From contig CAVXQD010000002.1 of assembly GCA_963763885.1 (NCBI GenBank), forward strand, positions 62,001 through 126,000: a DNA stretch of 64,000 bases. Direction: 5' to 3'. Made by a program: the position numbers and the translations under genes. The notes beneath the pieces are model-generated. The model made no database searches, was not told where the DNA came from, and saw nothing but the letters and a program-made list of their open reading frames with translations. Positions 17,334-26,016 of the stretch are shown piece by piece (position 1 is the stretch's first letter; every line of letters starts with the position of its first letter). This DNA comes from JANNBN01 sp963763885 (GTDB taxonomy: Bacteria > Actinomycetota > Acidimicrobiia > Acidimicrobiales > JANYDT01).

Positions 17334-18104
17334 TCAGCGTCCGAAGCGGCGCATGCGTTGGAGGACGCGTTCTTCGTCGGGGTCTCGCATCTCGTCGACG
17401 ATCTTTCCGTCAGCGAGGAACAACACCCGGTTGGCATACGAAGCCGCGTTGGGGTCGTGGGTGACCATCACAATGGTTTGGCCGAAATCCTGGGTGGCCC
17501 GCCGCATGAACGTGAGAATCTCATCGCCGGTAGCTGAGTCGAGGTTGCCTGTGGGTTCGTCGGCGAAGATGATCTGGGGGCGGCTCGCAAGCGCTCGTGC
17601 AACGGCAACCCGCTGCTGCTGGCCGCCGGACAGCTCGCTGGGGCGATGGCTGAGCCGTGTGGAGAGACCAACAGCTTCCACCACGTTGTCGACCCAGGCC
17701 ATATCTGCTTTGGCCTTGGCCAACGTCATTGGCAACAAAATGTTTTCCCGGGCGGTGAGTGTTGGGATGAGGTTGTATGCCTGGAAAACGAAGCCGACGT
17801 TGTCCCGCCGCAACTGGGTGAGCGCAGCCTCTTTCAGCCCGCCGAGCCTGGTTTCGCCGATGAACACGTCGCCGCTGGTGAGTTCGTCGAGTCCCGCAGC
17901 ACAGTGCATGAGCGTGGACTTGCCGGAACCGGAGGGGCCCATGATGGCGGTGAACTCGCCGCGGGCGAAATCGACCGAGACATCGTTCAGTGCAAAGACG
18001 GAACTTTCGCCGGTGCCGTATTGCTTCACCGCATTGCGGACCGAAGCTGCAACGGTTGGAAGAGCGACCGCGCCGGAGGCCGCATGTGAGGAGGGGGTGG
18101 TCAT
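17334..18104 (-). CDS. ABC transporter ATP-binding protein, LolD/MacB type
   Basis: A 256-residue nucleotide-binding subunit with Walker A GPSGSGKST, Q-loop VFQAYNLIP, signature LSGGQQQRVAVARAL, Walker B IIFADEPTGNLDS and H-loop VTHDP. The sequence class (ALNDVSVDFARGEF, AGLDELTSGDVFIG) is that of ATPases paired with FtsX-type permeases, and such a permease gene starts 10 bases downstream. The N-terminus has an extra polar leader of about 20 residues. Confidence 0.95.
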   Translation of the reverse strand: MTTPSSHAASGAVALPTVAASVRNAVKQYGTGESSVFALNDVSVDFARGEFTAIMGPSGSGKSTLMHCAAGLDELTSGDVFIGETRLGGLKEAALTQLRRDNVGFVFQAYNLIPTLTARENILLPMTLAKAKADMAWVDNVVEAVGLSTRLSHRPSELSGGQQQRVAVARALASRPQIIFADEPTGNLDSATGDEILTFMRRATQDFGQTIVMVTHDPNAASYANRVLFLADGKIVDEMRDPDEERVLQRMRRFGR

Positions 18105-18281
18105 GGTGCAAAGCTTCTCAGGTTGACACCACTAACCCAGAACGCTTCCACGCCAAAACCCTGAAACGTGACCGGGGTAACCAGGGAGACAGGGGATTTC
18201 CGCAGGATTGGATAGCGGTGAGCCAGCTCGTCAGACTCATCCGGTCGTGACCTGATCAGCCGGGACACGAAGGAGAGCTTT

Positions 18282-19538
18282 ATGGAGCAGCCCATCATGA
18301 ACGCAACGGGTGGCCCAATGACGGGCGTCAACGTGGTCGAGATCGGCGTGTGGGTGGCTGGTCCGGCGGCAGCGGGAATTCTTGCAGACTGGGGTGCATC
18401 AGTCATCAAGGTGGAGCCGCCAGCCGGCGACCCGTCTCGCCAGTTCCATGCCATGTTGGGTGGGGATCTGCCCACAAATCCTGTCTTCGAGCTCGATAAC
18501 CGATCTAAGCGCGGTGTTGCGCTGGACATCACGCAACCGGCGGCGTATGAAGCCGTCTGTGCACTTATCGATAATGCCGACGTGTTCGTCAGCAATCTCC
18601 GCCCCGGTGCGCTTGAGCGGTTGAAGCTGGACCCCGTCACGATGATGGCTCGCAATCCGCGCCTGATCTATGCCTCCATCACCGGATACGGATCTGAGGG
18701 CGAGGACCGTGACCGTGCTGCATTTGACATTGGCGCCTTTTGGTCACGTTCCGGTATCGCCGATCTGCTTACTCCTGCAGGTGGTATGCCCCCATATCAA
18801 CGTGGTGGCATGGGTGACCACCCAACGGGAATGTCTGCAGCGGCAGCAATCAGCGCAGCGCTCTTTCATCGGGAACGCACCGGTGAGGGCCAGCTAGTCA
18901 GTACGTCGTTGCTTCGTCAAGGTATGTACACAGTGGGCTTCGACCTGAGCCTTGCCCTTGGGTGGGGGAGAGTCCCATCGAAAGCTGCGCGCCAGACGAT
19001 GGCCAGCCCAACGGTTAACCACTACGTGGCAAGCGACGGCCGCCGGTTCTGGATGATTGGGTTGGAAGGCTCGCGGCACTGGCCGTCACTTGCCCGTGCG
19101 GTAGGCCACGAGGAATGGATCACCGATGAGCGGTTCTCCACTCCACTTGCACGCGCCCAGAACGCATCGGTGCTGGTTGACCTGCTGGACGCGGAGTTCG
19201 CCACCAAGACACTTGATGAGTGGGAGGCGGTCTTTGCGCTCGACCCACAGATGTTCTGGGCCCCTGTGCAGACGGTAGACGATGTCTTGGCCGACCCGCA
19301 GACGTGGGCCGCTGGCGCATACATCGAAGTGCCAGGGCCGCTTGGTCCGTCAACGATGCTGGCAACTCCTGTGGACTTTGCGGGAACCCCCTGGGCTCCA
19401 ACTGGCCCCGCGCCGGACCTGGGGGAGCACACCCGCGAGGTTCTCGTCGAGTTGGGATATGACGACGACCGTATCGACGCGATGTATGCGTCTGGCGCAG
19501 CGGTGACGCGGCAGTGGTTTGGAGAACCGGAGTTGTAA
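18282..19538 (+). CDS. Class III CoA-transferase (CaiB/BaiF family)
   Basis: A 418-residue protein from ATG 18282 with AAGGAG upstream. It begins with the family start (GVNVVEIGVWVAGPAAAGILADWGA then VIKVEPPAGD) and contains NLRPGALERLKLDP, YASITGYG and Asp149 in RAAFDIGAFWSRSG, the predicted catalytic aspartate that forms the acyl anhydride. The C-terminus matches the interlocked-dimer fold (PVDFAGTPWAPTGPAPDLGEHT). It transfers CoA between carboxylic acids; the substrate is unknown. Monocistronic and convergent with the SufR-like gene. Confidence 0.92.
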   Translation: MEQPIMNATGGPMTGVNVVEIGVWVAGPAAAGILADWGASVIKVEPPAGDPSRQFHAMLGGDLPTNPVFELDNRSKRGVALDITQPAAYEAVCALIDNADVFVSNLRPGALERLKLDPVTMMARNPRLIYASITGYGSEGEDRDRAAFDIGAFWSRSGIADLLTPAGGMPPYQRGGMGDHPTGMSAAAAISAALFHRERTGEGQLVSTSLLRQGMYTVGFDLSLALGWGRVPSKAARQTMASPTVNHYVASDGRRFWMIGLEGSRHWPSLARAVGHEEWITDERFSTPLARAQNASVLVDLLDAEFATKTLDEWEAVFALDPQMFWAPVQTVDDVLADPQTWAAGAYIEVPGPLGPSTMLATPVDFAGTPWAPTGPAPDLGEHTREVLVELGYDDDRIDAMYASGAAVTRQWFGEPEL

Positions 19539-19567
19539 GCCGCAAACGTGGGCTGCCTGGCTATCCC

Positions 19568-19591
19568 GTCAGCGAGCCGGTCAGCGAGCCG
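19568..19591. repeat. 12-bp tandem duplication at convergent gene ends
   Basis: GTCAGCGAGCCG occurs at 19568-19579 and 19580-19591, with a diverged partial copy continuing into the SufR-like stop region. No role is evident. Confidence 0.7.
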
Positions 19592-19592
19592 G

Positions 19593-20408
19593 TCAGCCAA
19601 TCAGCGAGGTGCACTCCGGTGCGCCCGTTGGTCGGGTGCCGAGCAACGACGGCTCACCCTCACCGTGCAGCGTGAGCAGCATGGCCCGCACAATGCCGCG
19701 GTCAACAGCGCAGATCACCGGATGTTGGGTGCTGAGATCGCCGAACGGGCAGCTGCCAGACACGATGGAGGGGCCATCCGCGTGGTCCTGTGTGCGAGCC
19801 GCAAAGCCGTGAGCGGTGAGGGCATCGGCAACGGCATGCAGCGCCGACTGCATTGAACGATGCCCGTCTCCGGGGTTCATCTGCTCGGCGAGTTCCCTGC
19901 CGTAGTGCTCGCCGACCTCTTCGGCCATGGCTGACGCAACGTCGTCTGGAAGCAGTTCCAATGCCCGACCAAGGAGCATCGCGATGAGATCGTGGCGGCG
20001 AGCAGGAAACTCGAGGTCGATCGGCCGTCCGTTGGACTTGTATCGCTTCGACGGCCTGCCGGTGCGGCCAGAGCCTGCTTCCAGTTCCACGTCGAGGTAA
20101 CCACCAGAGTTGAGCTTGTCTAAATGGTGCCGAGCCACGTTTGCGTGCACACCGCAGCGGTCTGCTGCCTGTGCCGCAGTAATCCCATTGGGCATGGACC
20201 GAGCCAACAGGTAAATGCGGCGGCGGGTCTGGTCGCCAAACATCGATGTTGCAGCTGACACCGCCGACGAGAAGTACTGGGGACCGTCGGCGTCGTCCTC
20301 CGGAACCTCGTTGCGTCGTGCTTGAACGCCCGCCTGACGAGCGGACGAAAGACCGGACGAAACGGCTGGCTGTGGCTTGCCACTGATCGCCACCCGTGTC
20401 CCGTTCAT
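19593..20408 (-). CDS. SufR-like iron-sulfur helix-turn-helix transcriptional regulator
   Basis: A 271-residue protein. After a polar N-terminus (1-45) comes a DeoR/ArsR-like winged helix (about 52-120: TRRRIYLLARSMPNGITAAQ, CGVHANVARHHLDKL, GRPSKRYK). The C-terminal half has Cys220, Cys233 and Cys266 with spacing C-x12-C-x32-C (CPFGDLSTQHPVIC, then APEC). SufR-type repressors bind a cluster through a similar C-x12-C arrangement. It is divergent from an Mrp/ApbC Fe-S carrier gene, supporting a role in Fe-S homeostasis. That it binds a cluster is inference. Confidence 0.78.
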   Translation of the reverse strand: MNGTRVAISGKPQPAVSSGLSSARQAGVQARRNEVPEDDADGPQYFSSAVSAATSMFGDQTRRRIYLLARSMPNGITAAQAADRCGVHANVARHHLDKLNSGGYLDVELEAGSGRTGRPSKRYKSNGRPIDLEFPARRHDLIAMLLGRALELLPDDVASAMAEEVGEHYGRELAEQMNPGDGHRSMQSALHAVADALTAHGFAARTQDHADGPSIVSGSCPFGDLSTQHPVICAVDRGIVRAMLLTLHGEGEPSLLGTRPTGAPECTSLIG

Positions 20409-20479
20409 GGCCAGATGGTACTCCGGCCCCCATTTTCTGGTGGTCCACCCTTCGAAGGTCTCTCACGCATGATTTCCTG

Positions 20480-20551
20480 GAGTGAATTTGGCGAGTGAAA
20501 TCGGCGATTGAAATCGGTGAGTGAAATCGGTGAGTGAATTTGTTGAGTGGA
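20480..20551. repeat. 13-bp tandem repeats (5.5 copies) in the sufR-like/mrp intergenic region
   Basis: Units start at 20480, 20493, 20506, 20519 and 20532 with consensus GAGTGAAATCGGT, then a partial unit GAGTGGA at 20545. Units 1 and 5 carry AATTT in place of AAATC. A 13-bp period cannot encode a peptide repeat. The position between divergent genes fits operator iterons for the regulator, or a promoter-proximal minisatellite. Confidence 0.9.
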
Positions 20552-20620
20552 GGGTGCCGGTAGCGTGGAAGCGGTTCGCCACCGCATCCGGTCGGCAGAA
20601 ACAACTCCGGAGCCTGCCAG

Positions 20621-21811
20621 ATGACCCTCACCGAAGCCGATGTGATCGCCGCCCTGCGCGAGGTCAACGAGCCAGAGCTGCACCGCAGCATCGTGGAACT
20701 TGACCTTGTCCGATCCGTCACCATTGGTTCGCGTGGTTCAAGCGTTGAAGTGGTCGTTGCAACCAAGGTTGCAGACGACGAGACCGCGGAAGAACTGGCG
20801 CAAGCGGTCGAGCGTCGCGTCGGCCAGATTCCTGGTGTCTCGTCGGTCCGCTGTGCGCTCGACGTGCTTGCCATCGAAGAGCAGCGGGTGTTGTTGGCTC
20901 GCCTTCGCGAAGGGTGGGCAACACACGAAAACGCCGGGCAGTCCGGCCACGGTCACTCAACCGGCCCAGCAGAAGCGCCGCCGTTTATGCAGATCGGCGC
21001 CAAGACCCGTATCCTGGGCATCGCTTCGGGCAAGGGAGGCGTTGGCAAGTCATCCACCACCGTCAACCTGGGTGTGTCGCTGGCAAAGATGGGCTATCGG
21101 GTCGGCGTACTCGACGCTGACATCTACGGGTTCTCGGTCCCCAAGATGCTTGGGGTTGACCGCCAGCCAACCATGATCCCCGACGCCGACGGCGACGAAA
21201 AAGAACTACGGATGATCATCCCGCCCGTGGGACACGGCGTCTCTGCCATGAGCATGGGCTTCCTCGTCGAAGAAGACCGCGCCATCATCTGGCGTGGCCC
21301 AATGATCCACAAGGCGTTGGAGCAGTTCCTCACCGACGTGTATTGGGGCGAGCCTGATTTCCTGCTGGTGGATATGCCTCCAGGTACTGGCGACGTTGCT
21401 CTGTCAATGGCGCAATACCTGCCGCGGGCAGAGTTGTTTATCGTCACCACGCCGCAGCCAGCAGCGCAGCGCGTTGCACAGCGCAGCGCGTCGATGGCCC
21501 GTCAACCGCAGATCAACATGGCTGTTGCTGGCGTCATCGAGAACATGAGCTGGTTCACCGGCGATGATGGCAAGCGCTACGACATCTTCGGATCAGGTGG
21601 CGGCCAAGAACTTGCTGACACCCTCTCGGTGCCATTGCTTGGGCAGATCCCGCTGGTACCGGCCCTTCGTGAAGGCATGGACATCGGCTTGCCCATCACG
21701 GTTTCAGACCCCGAAGCCGAGGCCTCGGTCGCATACGCTGCCATCGCACGTACCATCGCTCAGGACATGGCACCGAAGCGCCGATACAACAAAGCACTCC
21801 GCATCGGTTGA
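20621..21811 (+). CDS. apbC: Mrp/NBP35-family iron-sulfur cluster carrier ATPase
   Basis: A 396-residue protein with an N-terminal MIP18/DUF59 domain (about 1-85: DVIAALREVNEPELHRSIVE) and a deviant Walker A P-loop GKGGVGKSS at 137-145, then LGVDRQP, the AMSMGFL motif and VDMPPGTGDVALSM. These define Mrp/ApbC, which binds and delivers Fe-S clusters under ATP control. The usual CxxC near the C-terminus is absent (NMSWFTGDDGKRYDIFG), a known variation in actinobacterial members. Its divergent neighbour is a SufR-like regulator. Confidence 0.93.
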   Translation: MTLTEADVIAALREVNEPELHRSIVELDLVRSVTIGSRGSSVEVVVATKVADDETAEELAQAVERRVGQIPGVSSVRCALDVLAIEEQRVLLARLREGWATHENAGQSGHGHSTGPAEAPPFMQIGAKTRILGIASGKGGVGKSSTTVNLGVSLAKMGYRVGVLDADIYGFSVPKMLGVDRQPTMIPDADGDEKELRMIIPPVGHGVSAMSMGFLVEEDRAIIWRGPMIHKALEQFLTDVYWGEPDFLLVDMPPGTGDVALSMAQYLPRAELFIVTTPQPAAQRVAQRSASMARQPQINMAVAGVIENMSWFTGDDGKRYDIFGSGGGQELADTLSVPLLGQIPLVPALREGMDIGLPITVSDPEAEASVAYAAIARTIAQDMAPKRRYNKALRIG

Positions 21812-21893
21812 CCGCATCGGTTGATGCGACCAGCAATACCAACTCCCCATCAAACCTGAGCCAACGGCTCGAACTTTCGAAGAGGCACACAAC

Positions 21894-22124
21894 GTGGACG
21901 TCCGCATCGGTATCACCCAATCCGTCAGGGAGATCGAACTCGACATGGCAGACGAGCAGCATGACCAGTTGCGCGCCGACGTCGAGAAGGCGCTCGCTTC
22001 CGGCGAAGGCGTGCTGTGGCTCACCGACCGCAAGGGCCGTGACATCGGTGTTCCTGCCGCCAAAATTGCGTACGTCGAGATCGGCAGCACATCTGACGAA
22101 CGAAAAGTCGGGTTCGCCCGCTAA
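21894..22124 (+). CDS. DUF3107 family protein
   Basis: A 76-residue protein from GTG 21894. DVRIGITQSVREIELD at the start and RDIGVPAAKIAYVEIG toward the end match DUF3107, a small family found in actinobacteria and often near mrp-like or ATPase genes. No catalytic residues can be named; the molecular role is unknown. It lies between mrp and the ArsA-like pair, 15 bp before the next start, suggesting a shared transcript. Confidence 0.88.
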   Translation: MDVRIGITQSVREIELDMADEQHDQLRADVEKALASGEGVLWLTDRKGRDIGVPAAKIAYVEIGSTSDERKVGFAR

Positions 22125-22139
22125 GTAACAAACAACAAC

Positions 22140-23093
22140 ATGCTCTTAGACCGTGAGCTGCTGATCGTCACCGGTAAGGGTGGCGTTGGCAAGACCACGG
22201 TCGCGGCGTCGCTCGCCTGGGCAGCTGCAGAGCAAGGCAAGCGTGTCCTGGCCGTCGAACTCGACGCCACCGGAGACCTGCATACGGCTCTCGTCGGCCC
22301 GCAGTCCAACGCCGTGCCCCGGCCGTCTTACAAGCCCGTGGAGCGCCAGCACCACCTCTGGTCCATGTCGATGGATCCGGAAGAGTCGCTGAAGGAATAC
22401 CTCCGGACGTTCCTCAAGATCCCCGTTGTAACTCGGATCGGGGTGTTGTCGGGCATGTTCGATTTCGTGGCAAACGCCGCGCCAGGTGTACGCGAGATCG
22501 TGACCATGGGCAAGGTGTGCTTCGAGGTCCGCGAGCGGCACTACGACCTTGTTGTTGTAGATGCCACAGCTACAGGCCACATCGTTGGGCAACTCGACGC
22601 TCCAAACGCAATCAATGAACTCGTCGGTGCTGGACTTATCCGCGGACAGACCGAATGGATGCAGGCCGTCCTCACCGATCCCGCCCGAACAGGCGTGGTT
22701 GCGGTGACGACGCCTGAAGAGATGCCGGTCGTCGAAACGATCGATCTGCTGCAGCGGTTGCGCGGACGCGTCAAGGTGGATGTGGCTGCCGTTGTCGTGA
22801 ACCGAGTTCTTTCCGAGCCTCTCGCTCGCACGGATCTGGCGGAGTTCGAGAAGTTGTGCGCCCATCCTCTGGCCCTTGATCGACTGGTCGGTGGGGACAC
22901 CACACCGTGGCGGCAATCCATCGACTTTGCCGTGAGACAACGACGTAATCGTGCAGTTCATCTGGGTGAGTTGCTTCGCAGCGTTGGTTCAACGCCTGTT
23001 GCGTTTGTGCCGTGGCTCAGCTCGGTTGAGTCCGGACCCTCGTGTACCGCCGAGGTCGCGTCACTGTTGGGCGAGGAACTCGGATGGCCGTAA
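22140..23093 (+). CDS. ArsA/Get3-like ATPase, subunit 1
   Basis: A 317-residue P-loop ATPase: TGKGGVGKTT (about residues 11-20), the signature lysine of deviant Walker A proteins, DLVVVDATATGH as switch II and TTPEEMPVVE downstream. It lacks the zinc CxxC of eukaryotic Get3. It is followed by a second ArsA-like ATPase overlapping by 10 bases, as in the paired actinobacterial ArsA-like ATPases (Rv3679-Rv3680 type in M. tuberculosis). These pairs are linked to stress metabolism rather than proven arsenite efflux. Heteromer formation is inferred from pairing. Confidence 0.88.
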   Translation: MLLDRELLIVTGKGGVGKTTVAASLAWAAAEQGKRVLAVELDATGDLHTALVGPQSNAVPRPSYKPVERQHHLWSMSMDPEESLKEYLRTFLKIPVVTRIGVLSGMFDFVANAAPGVREIVTMGKVCFEVRERHYDLVVVDATATGHIVGQLDAPNAINELVGAGLIRGQTEWMQAVLTDPARTGVVAVTTPEEMPVVETIDLLQRLRGRVKVDVAAVVVNRVLSEPLARTDLAEFEKLCAHPLALDRLVGGDTTPWRQSIDFAVRQRRNRAVHLGELLRSVGSTPVAFVPWLSSVESGPSCTAEVASLLGEELGWP

Positions 23094-24340
23094 CCGCCAA
23101 TTCCGGCTCGGTCGCCCTCGAGGATGTACGCGTACTTATCGTCTGCGGGTCAGGTGGCGTTGGAAAGACAACCACCGCCGCATCGCTTGCGGCAGCGTCG
23201 GCCGTTGCCGGCAAACGGGTTTTGGTGTTGACCATCGATCCCGCAAAGCGCCTCGCAACCGCAATGGGTCTCGATGCGGTCGGTAACAGCGAAAAGCGTG
23301 TAGCGCTTCCCGACACGCTCGGCGGCAGCGGGGAACTCTGGGTTGCGATGCTGGACACGTCAGCTTCCTGGGACGATTTGGTCCGCCGACACTCTCCCGA
23401 CGCAGATACCCGCGACAGGATTCTGGCTAACCCGCTGTATCGAAACATCACGCAACGATTCGTGCAGAGCCACGACTACATCGCGATGGAACGCCTTCAC
23501 GAGCTTGCGGAATCAGAGCAGTTTGATCTCATCGTCGTCGACACTCCGCCAAGCAGACACGCCATCGATTTTCTCGAAGCACCTGAACGGATGAAGGACT
23601 TTTTCACGTCGGTGCTGTTGCGATGGATCACGTTCCCCTACAGGGTGGGAGGCGAACGAGCAGGTCGGCTTGGTTACCTTGCAACCAAACCCTTCTACCA
23701 AATTGCAGACCGCATTCTTGGTTCCCAGTTTCTGCAAGACGTGGCCGAATTCTTCCTGCTCTTCCAAGGGATGTACGACGGGTTTGTACAACGAGCAACG
23801 TCGGTGGCCGAGCTCATCGGAGCACCGGAAACTGCGTTCGTGGTTGTCACCACTCCCGAGGCCGCCCCGATGCACGAGGCTGACTACTTCACGGCCGAGT
23901 TGGCTAAGCGCAACCTTCGCATGGGCGCAGCAGTCATGAACCGACTTGCTCCACCGGCAATGGTAGATATCTACGGCTCTGCGCCGCTGTCTGCTGAGTC
24001 GGTTGCGTTGGCAAGTTCGTTCCTCCGACGCATCGATGCTCCTGATGCTCCTGATGGTTCTCGTGACACTCCCGGAACGGACGCGTCGGCGAACGCGGCT
24101 TCGTTGCGTCGGATCGCGGTTGCCGCAGCCGAAACTCATGTCCAGCAGATCCAGCTCGCGGAACATCAACGCAGGCAGTTTCAGAGGTTCTGTCCAACTG
24201 CAGACATCAGAGTTGCGCTTCCCGAGGCCGCGGACCCCATCGACGATGTGGTCTCGCTTGCCGAAATGGGGCAATTGATTCTGCAGCCGGTTTCGGTACG
24301 TGTTGCGCCGAAGCGGTCAACACGGAGGAGCCGCCGATGA
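23084..24340 (+). CDS. ArsA/Get3-like ATPase, subunit 2
   Basis: A 418-residue protein from ATG 23084, with GCGAGGAA upstream and overlapping the first ATPase stop. The P-loop CGSGGVGKTTTAAS is preceded by the strand VRVLIV. TIDPAKRLATAMG, IVVDTPPSRHAIDFLEAP (switch II) and the ArsA-like VTTPEAAPMHEADYF follow. It is about 100 residues longer than subunit 1, with a C-terminal helical region. The stop overlaps the pdtaS start (ATGA 24337-24340), so pump-like ATPase and sensor kinase are made from one message. Confidence 0.88.
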   Translation: MAVTANSGSVALEDVRVLIVCGSGGVGKTTTAASLAAASAVAGKRVLVLTIDPAKRLATAMGLDAVGNSEKRVALPDTLGGSGELWVAMLDTSASWDDLVRRHSPDADTRDRILANPLYRNITQRFVQSHDYIAMERLHELAESEQFDLIVVDTPPSRHAIDFLEAPERMKDFFTSVLLRWITFPYRVGGERAGRLGYLATKPFYQIADRILGSQFLQDVAEFFLLFQGMYDGFVQRATSVAELIGAPETAFVVVTTPEAAPMHEADYFTAELAKRNLRMGAAVMNRLAPPAMVDIYGSAPLSAESVALASSFLRRIDAPDAPDGSRDTPGTDASANAASLRRIAVAAAETHVQQIQLAEHQRRQFQRFCPTADIRVALPEAADPIDDVVSLAEMGQLILQPVSVRVAPKRSTRRSRR

Positions 24341-25974
24341 ATCAGCAGCCGCACTCATCGGAGCAACAGCATCATCTGGACCTTTTGGTTCGTGCCTGGG
24401 GCCTCATGGCCGATGTCGGCTTCTGTGACTTGTTGTTGCTGCAAAGAGCCCCGGACAAAGGCGACAGGCAATGGCGAGTTAGTGCGCAGGTACGGCCCAC
24501 CACTCACCAAACTCTGTACGCAGAGGATTTGGTCGGCCAACTTGTCAGCTCGGCGGAACGCCCGGTGCTTTCCGAACAATGGTCGGGCCGCTCGTGGTCG
24601 GATTCCAACGTGTATGCCATCGGTTCCACAAGTGCTGCGCGTTCGCGTGCAATCCCCCTTCGGGTCAGCCAATCGATTGATGAACCAACTGCGGTGGTGC
24701 TGTGTGAGGCAGCTGTCGACGCAGGGCGCCGTCGGGGTCGCCTTGAAAGCGCGTACGTTGACATCTTCGATCAGCTGGCCGGAATGATTGCGACCGGACG
24801 GTTCCCATTCGCCGAGGTGTATGAACCTGCAGAGAACATGCGTGTGGGCGACGGAGTGGTTGTCCTCGACTCCGAAGCACGCATACGGTTTGCGTCTCCC
24901 AATGCAACGTCTTCGTTCCACCGACTTGGTGTTCAGGCCAATGCCGAAGGCAAGCGCTTGACGGAACTCGGGCTGCACGCGGACTGGCTTGAAGGTGTTG
25001 CCACTGCGAAGTTTCCGCTCAGCGGTGAACTCACAGCGCTTCGAACGGGCCGAGTCGGCGGCAAAGGCCTCGTGAGTCCACCTGGTCTCACCAATGGTGG
25101 AGCCGCAGCGTTCGAGACGGGGTCGGGTGTGGGCGCAAACCAGTCTCAGCAGGCGCGGTTCGCCGCTGAGCCGAGTCCGTCCACCGTTGTCGCTTCGTAC
25201 TTGCTTCCGTTGAACGAAGGCAGCTTGTTGCTCATGCGTGACGTCACCGATGTGCGCCGCAGAGACCGCCTCATCAGGTCGAAAGACGCAACGATCCGCG
25301 AGGTTCACCATCGGGTAAAGAACAACCTTCAGACCATCAGTTCGTTACTGCGACTGCAGGGCCGCCGCACCGAGTCTGCCGAGGCACGCGAGGCAATTGA
25401 AGAGTCCGTTCGACGGATCCGCTCCATGGCGCTGGTGCACGAAACCCTCTCCCAGGGAATCACAACCGCTGTCCCGTTCAATGACGTGATCCGCCCTCTG
25501 GTGCGTGTTGTCGAGGAGGGTTTGCAAGAAAGCGGTCATGGCTCTCGTCCGGTCCGTTTCAGCATCGAAGGAAGTGCAGGCGAGTTGCCAGCGGAGATTG
25601 CTACCCCGTTGTCGATCGTTCTCGTGGAGTTGCTGCAGAACGCTGTCGAGCACGGCTATCCGCCAGTCCCCGAGACCAATCAGTCAGACAAGGGAGGCTC
25701 GGTTCGTGTCAGATTCGACCGGACTGCTGGTCTCGACCCACAGCTCCGAGTCGTGGTGAGAGACGACGGCTGCGGCTTCCCCCCGGGTTTCTCGCTGTCA
25801 TCCCCGTCGGCGGGTGCGAGCAGAGCAAGCCTTGGTCTGACGATCGTCAGGACGCTGATCACCTCCGAATTGGGCGGAGTGATCTCCACCCACAACGAGG
25901 AACCAACCTCACCCTCCGGAGTCGCAGGTGGAGGCGCAGTCGTCGAGATCCGAATTCCACTTGGCGAATCGTGA
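24337..25974 (+). CDS. pdtaS: PdtaS-type soluble sensor histidine kinase
   Basis: A 545-residue cytoplasmic kinase without membrane segments. It has an N-terminal GAF-like domain (about 10-155), a PAS-like domain (about 170-305, interrupted by a Gly/Ser-rich insert around 240-282), a HisKA_2 box REVHHRVKNNLQTISSLLRL (phospho-acceptor His near 325) and an HATPase domain (LLQNAVEHGYP, VVRDDGCGFP, SLGLTIVRTLI). This architecture and box are those of PdtaS, which signals to the RNA-binding antiterminator PdtaR. No pdtaR gene is in this window. It is coupled to the ArsA-like pair. Confidence 0.88.
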   Translation: MNQQPHSSEQQHHLDLLVRAWGLMADVGFCDLLLLQRAPDKGDRQWRVSAQVRPTTHQTLYAEDLVGQLVSSAERPVLSEQWSGRSWSDSNVYAIGSTSAARSRAIPLRVSQSIDEPTAVVLCEAAVDAGRRRGRLESAYVDIFDQLAGMIATGRFPFAEVYEPAENMRVGDGVVVLDSEARIRFASPNATSSFHRLGVQANAEGKRLTELGLHADWLEGVATAKFPLSGELTALRTGRVGGKGLVSPPGLTNGGAAAFETGSGVGANQSQQARFAAEPSPSTVVASYLLPLNEGSLLLMRDVTDVRRRDRLIRSKDATIREVHHRVKNNLQTISSLLRLQGRRTESAEAREAIEESVRRIRSMALVHETLSQGITTAVPFNDVIRPLVRVVEEGLQESGHGSRPVRFSIEGSAGELPAEIATPLSIVLVELLQNAVEHGYPPVPETNQSDKGGSVRVRFDRTAGLDPQLRVVVRDDGCGFPPGFSLSSPSAGASRASLGLTIVRTLITSELGGVISTHNEEPTSPSGVAGGGAVVEIRIPLGES

Positions 25975-26016
25975 ACGCATGCGAGCAAGACTGAGCACCA
26001 AGAAGAGGCAGGCAGA

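Noticed and set aside
20480..20551. CRISPR-like array
   Set aside because: The 13-bp units are directly adjacent with no spacers and no cas genes are present.
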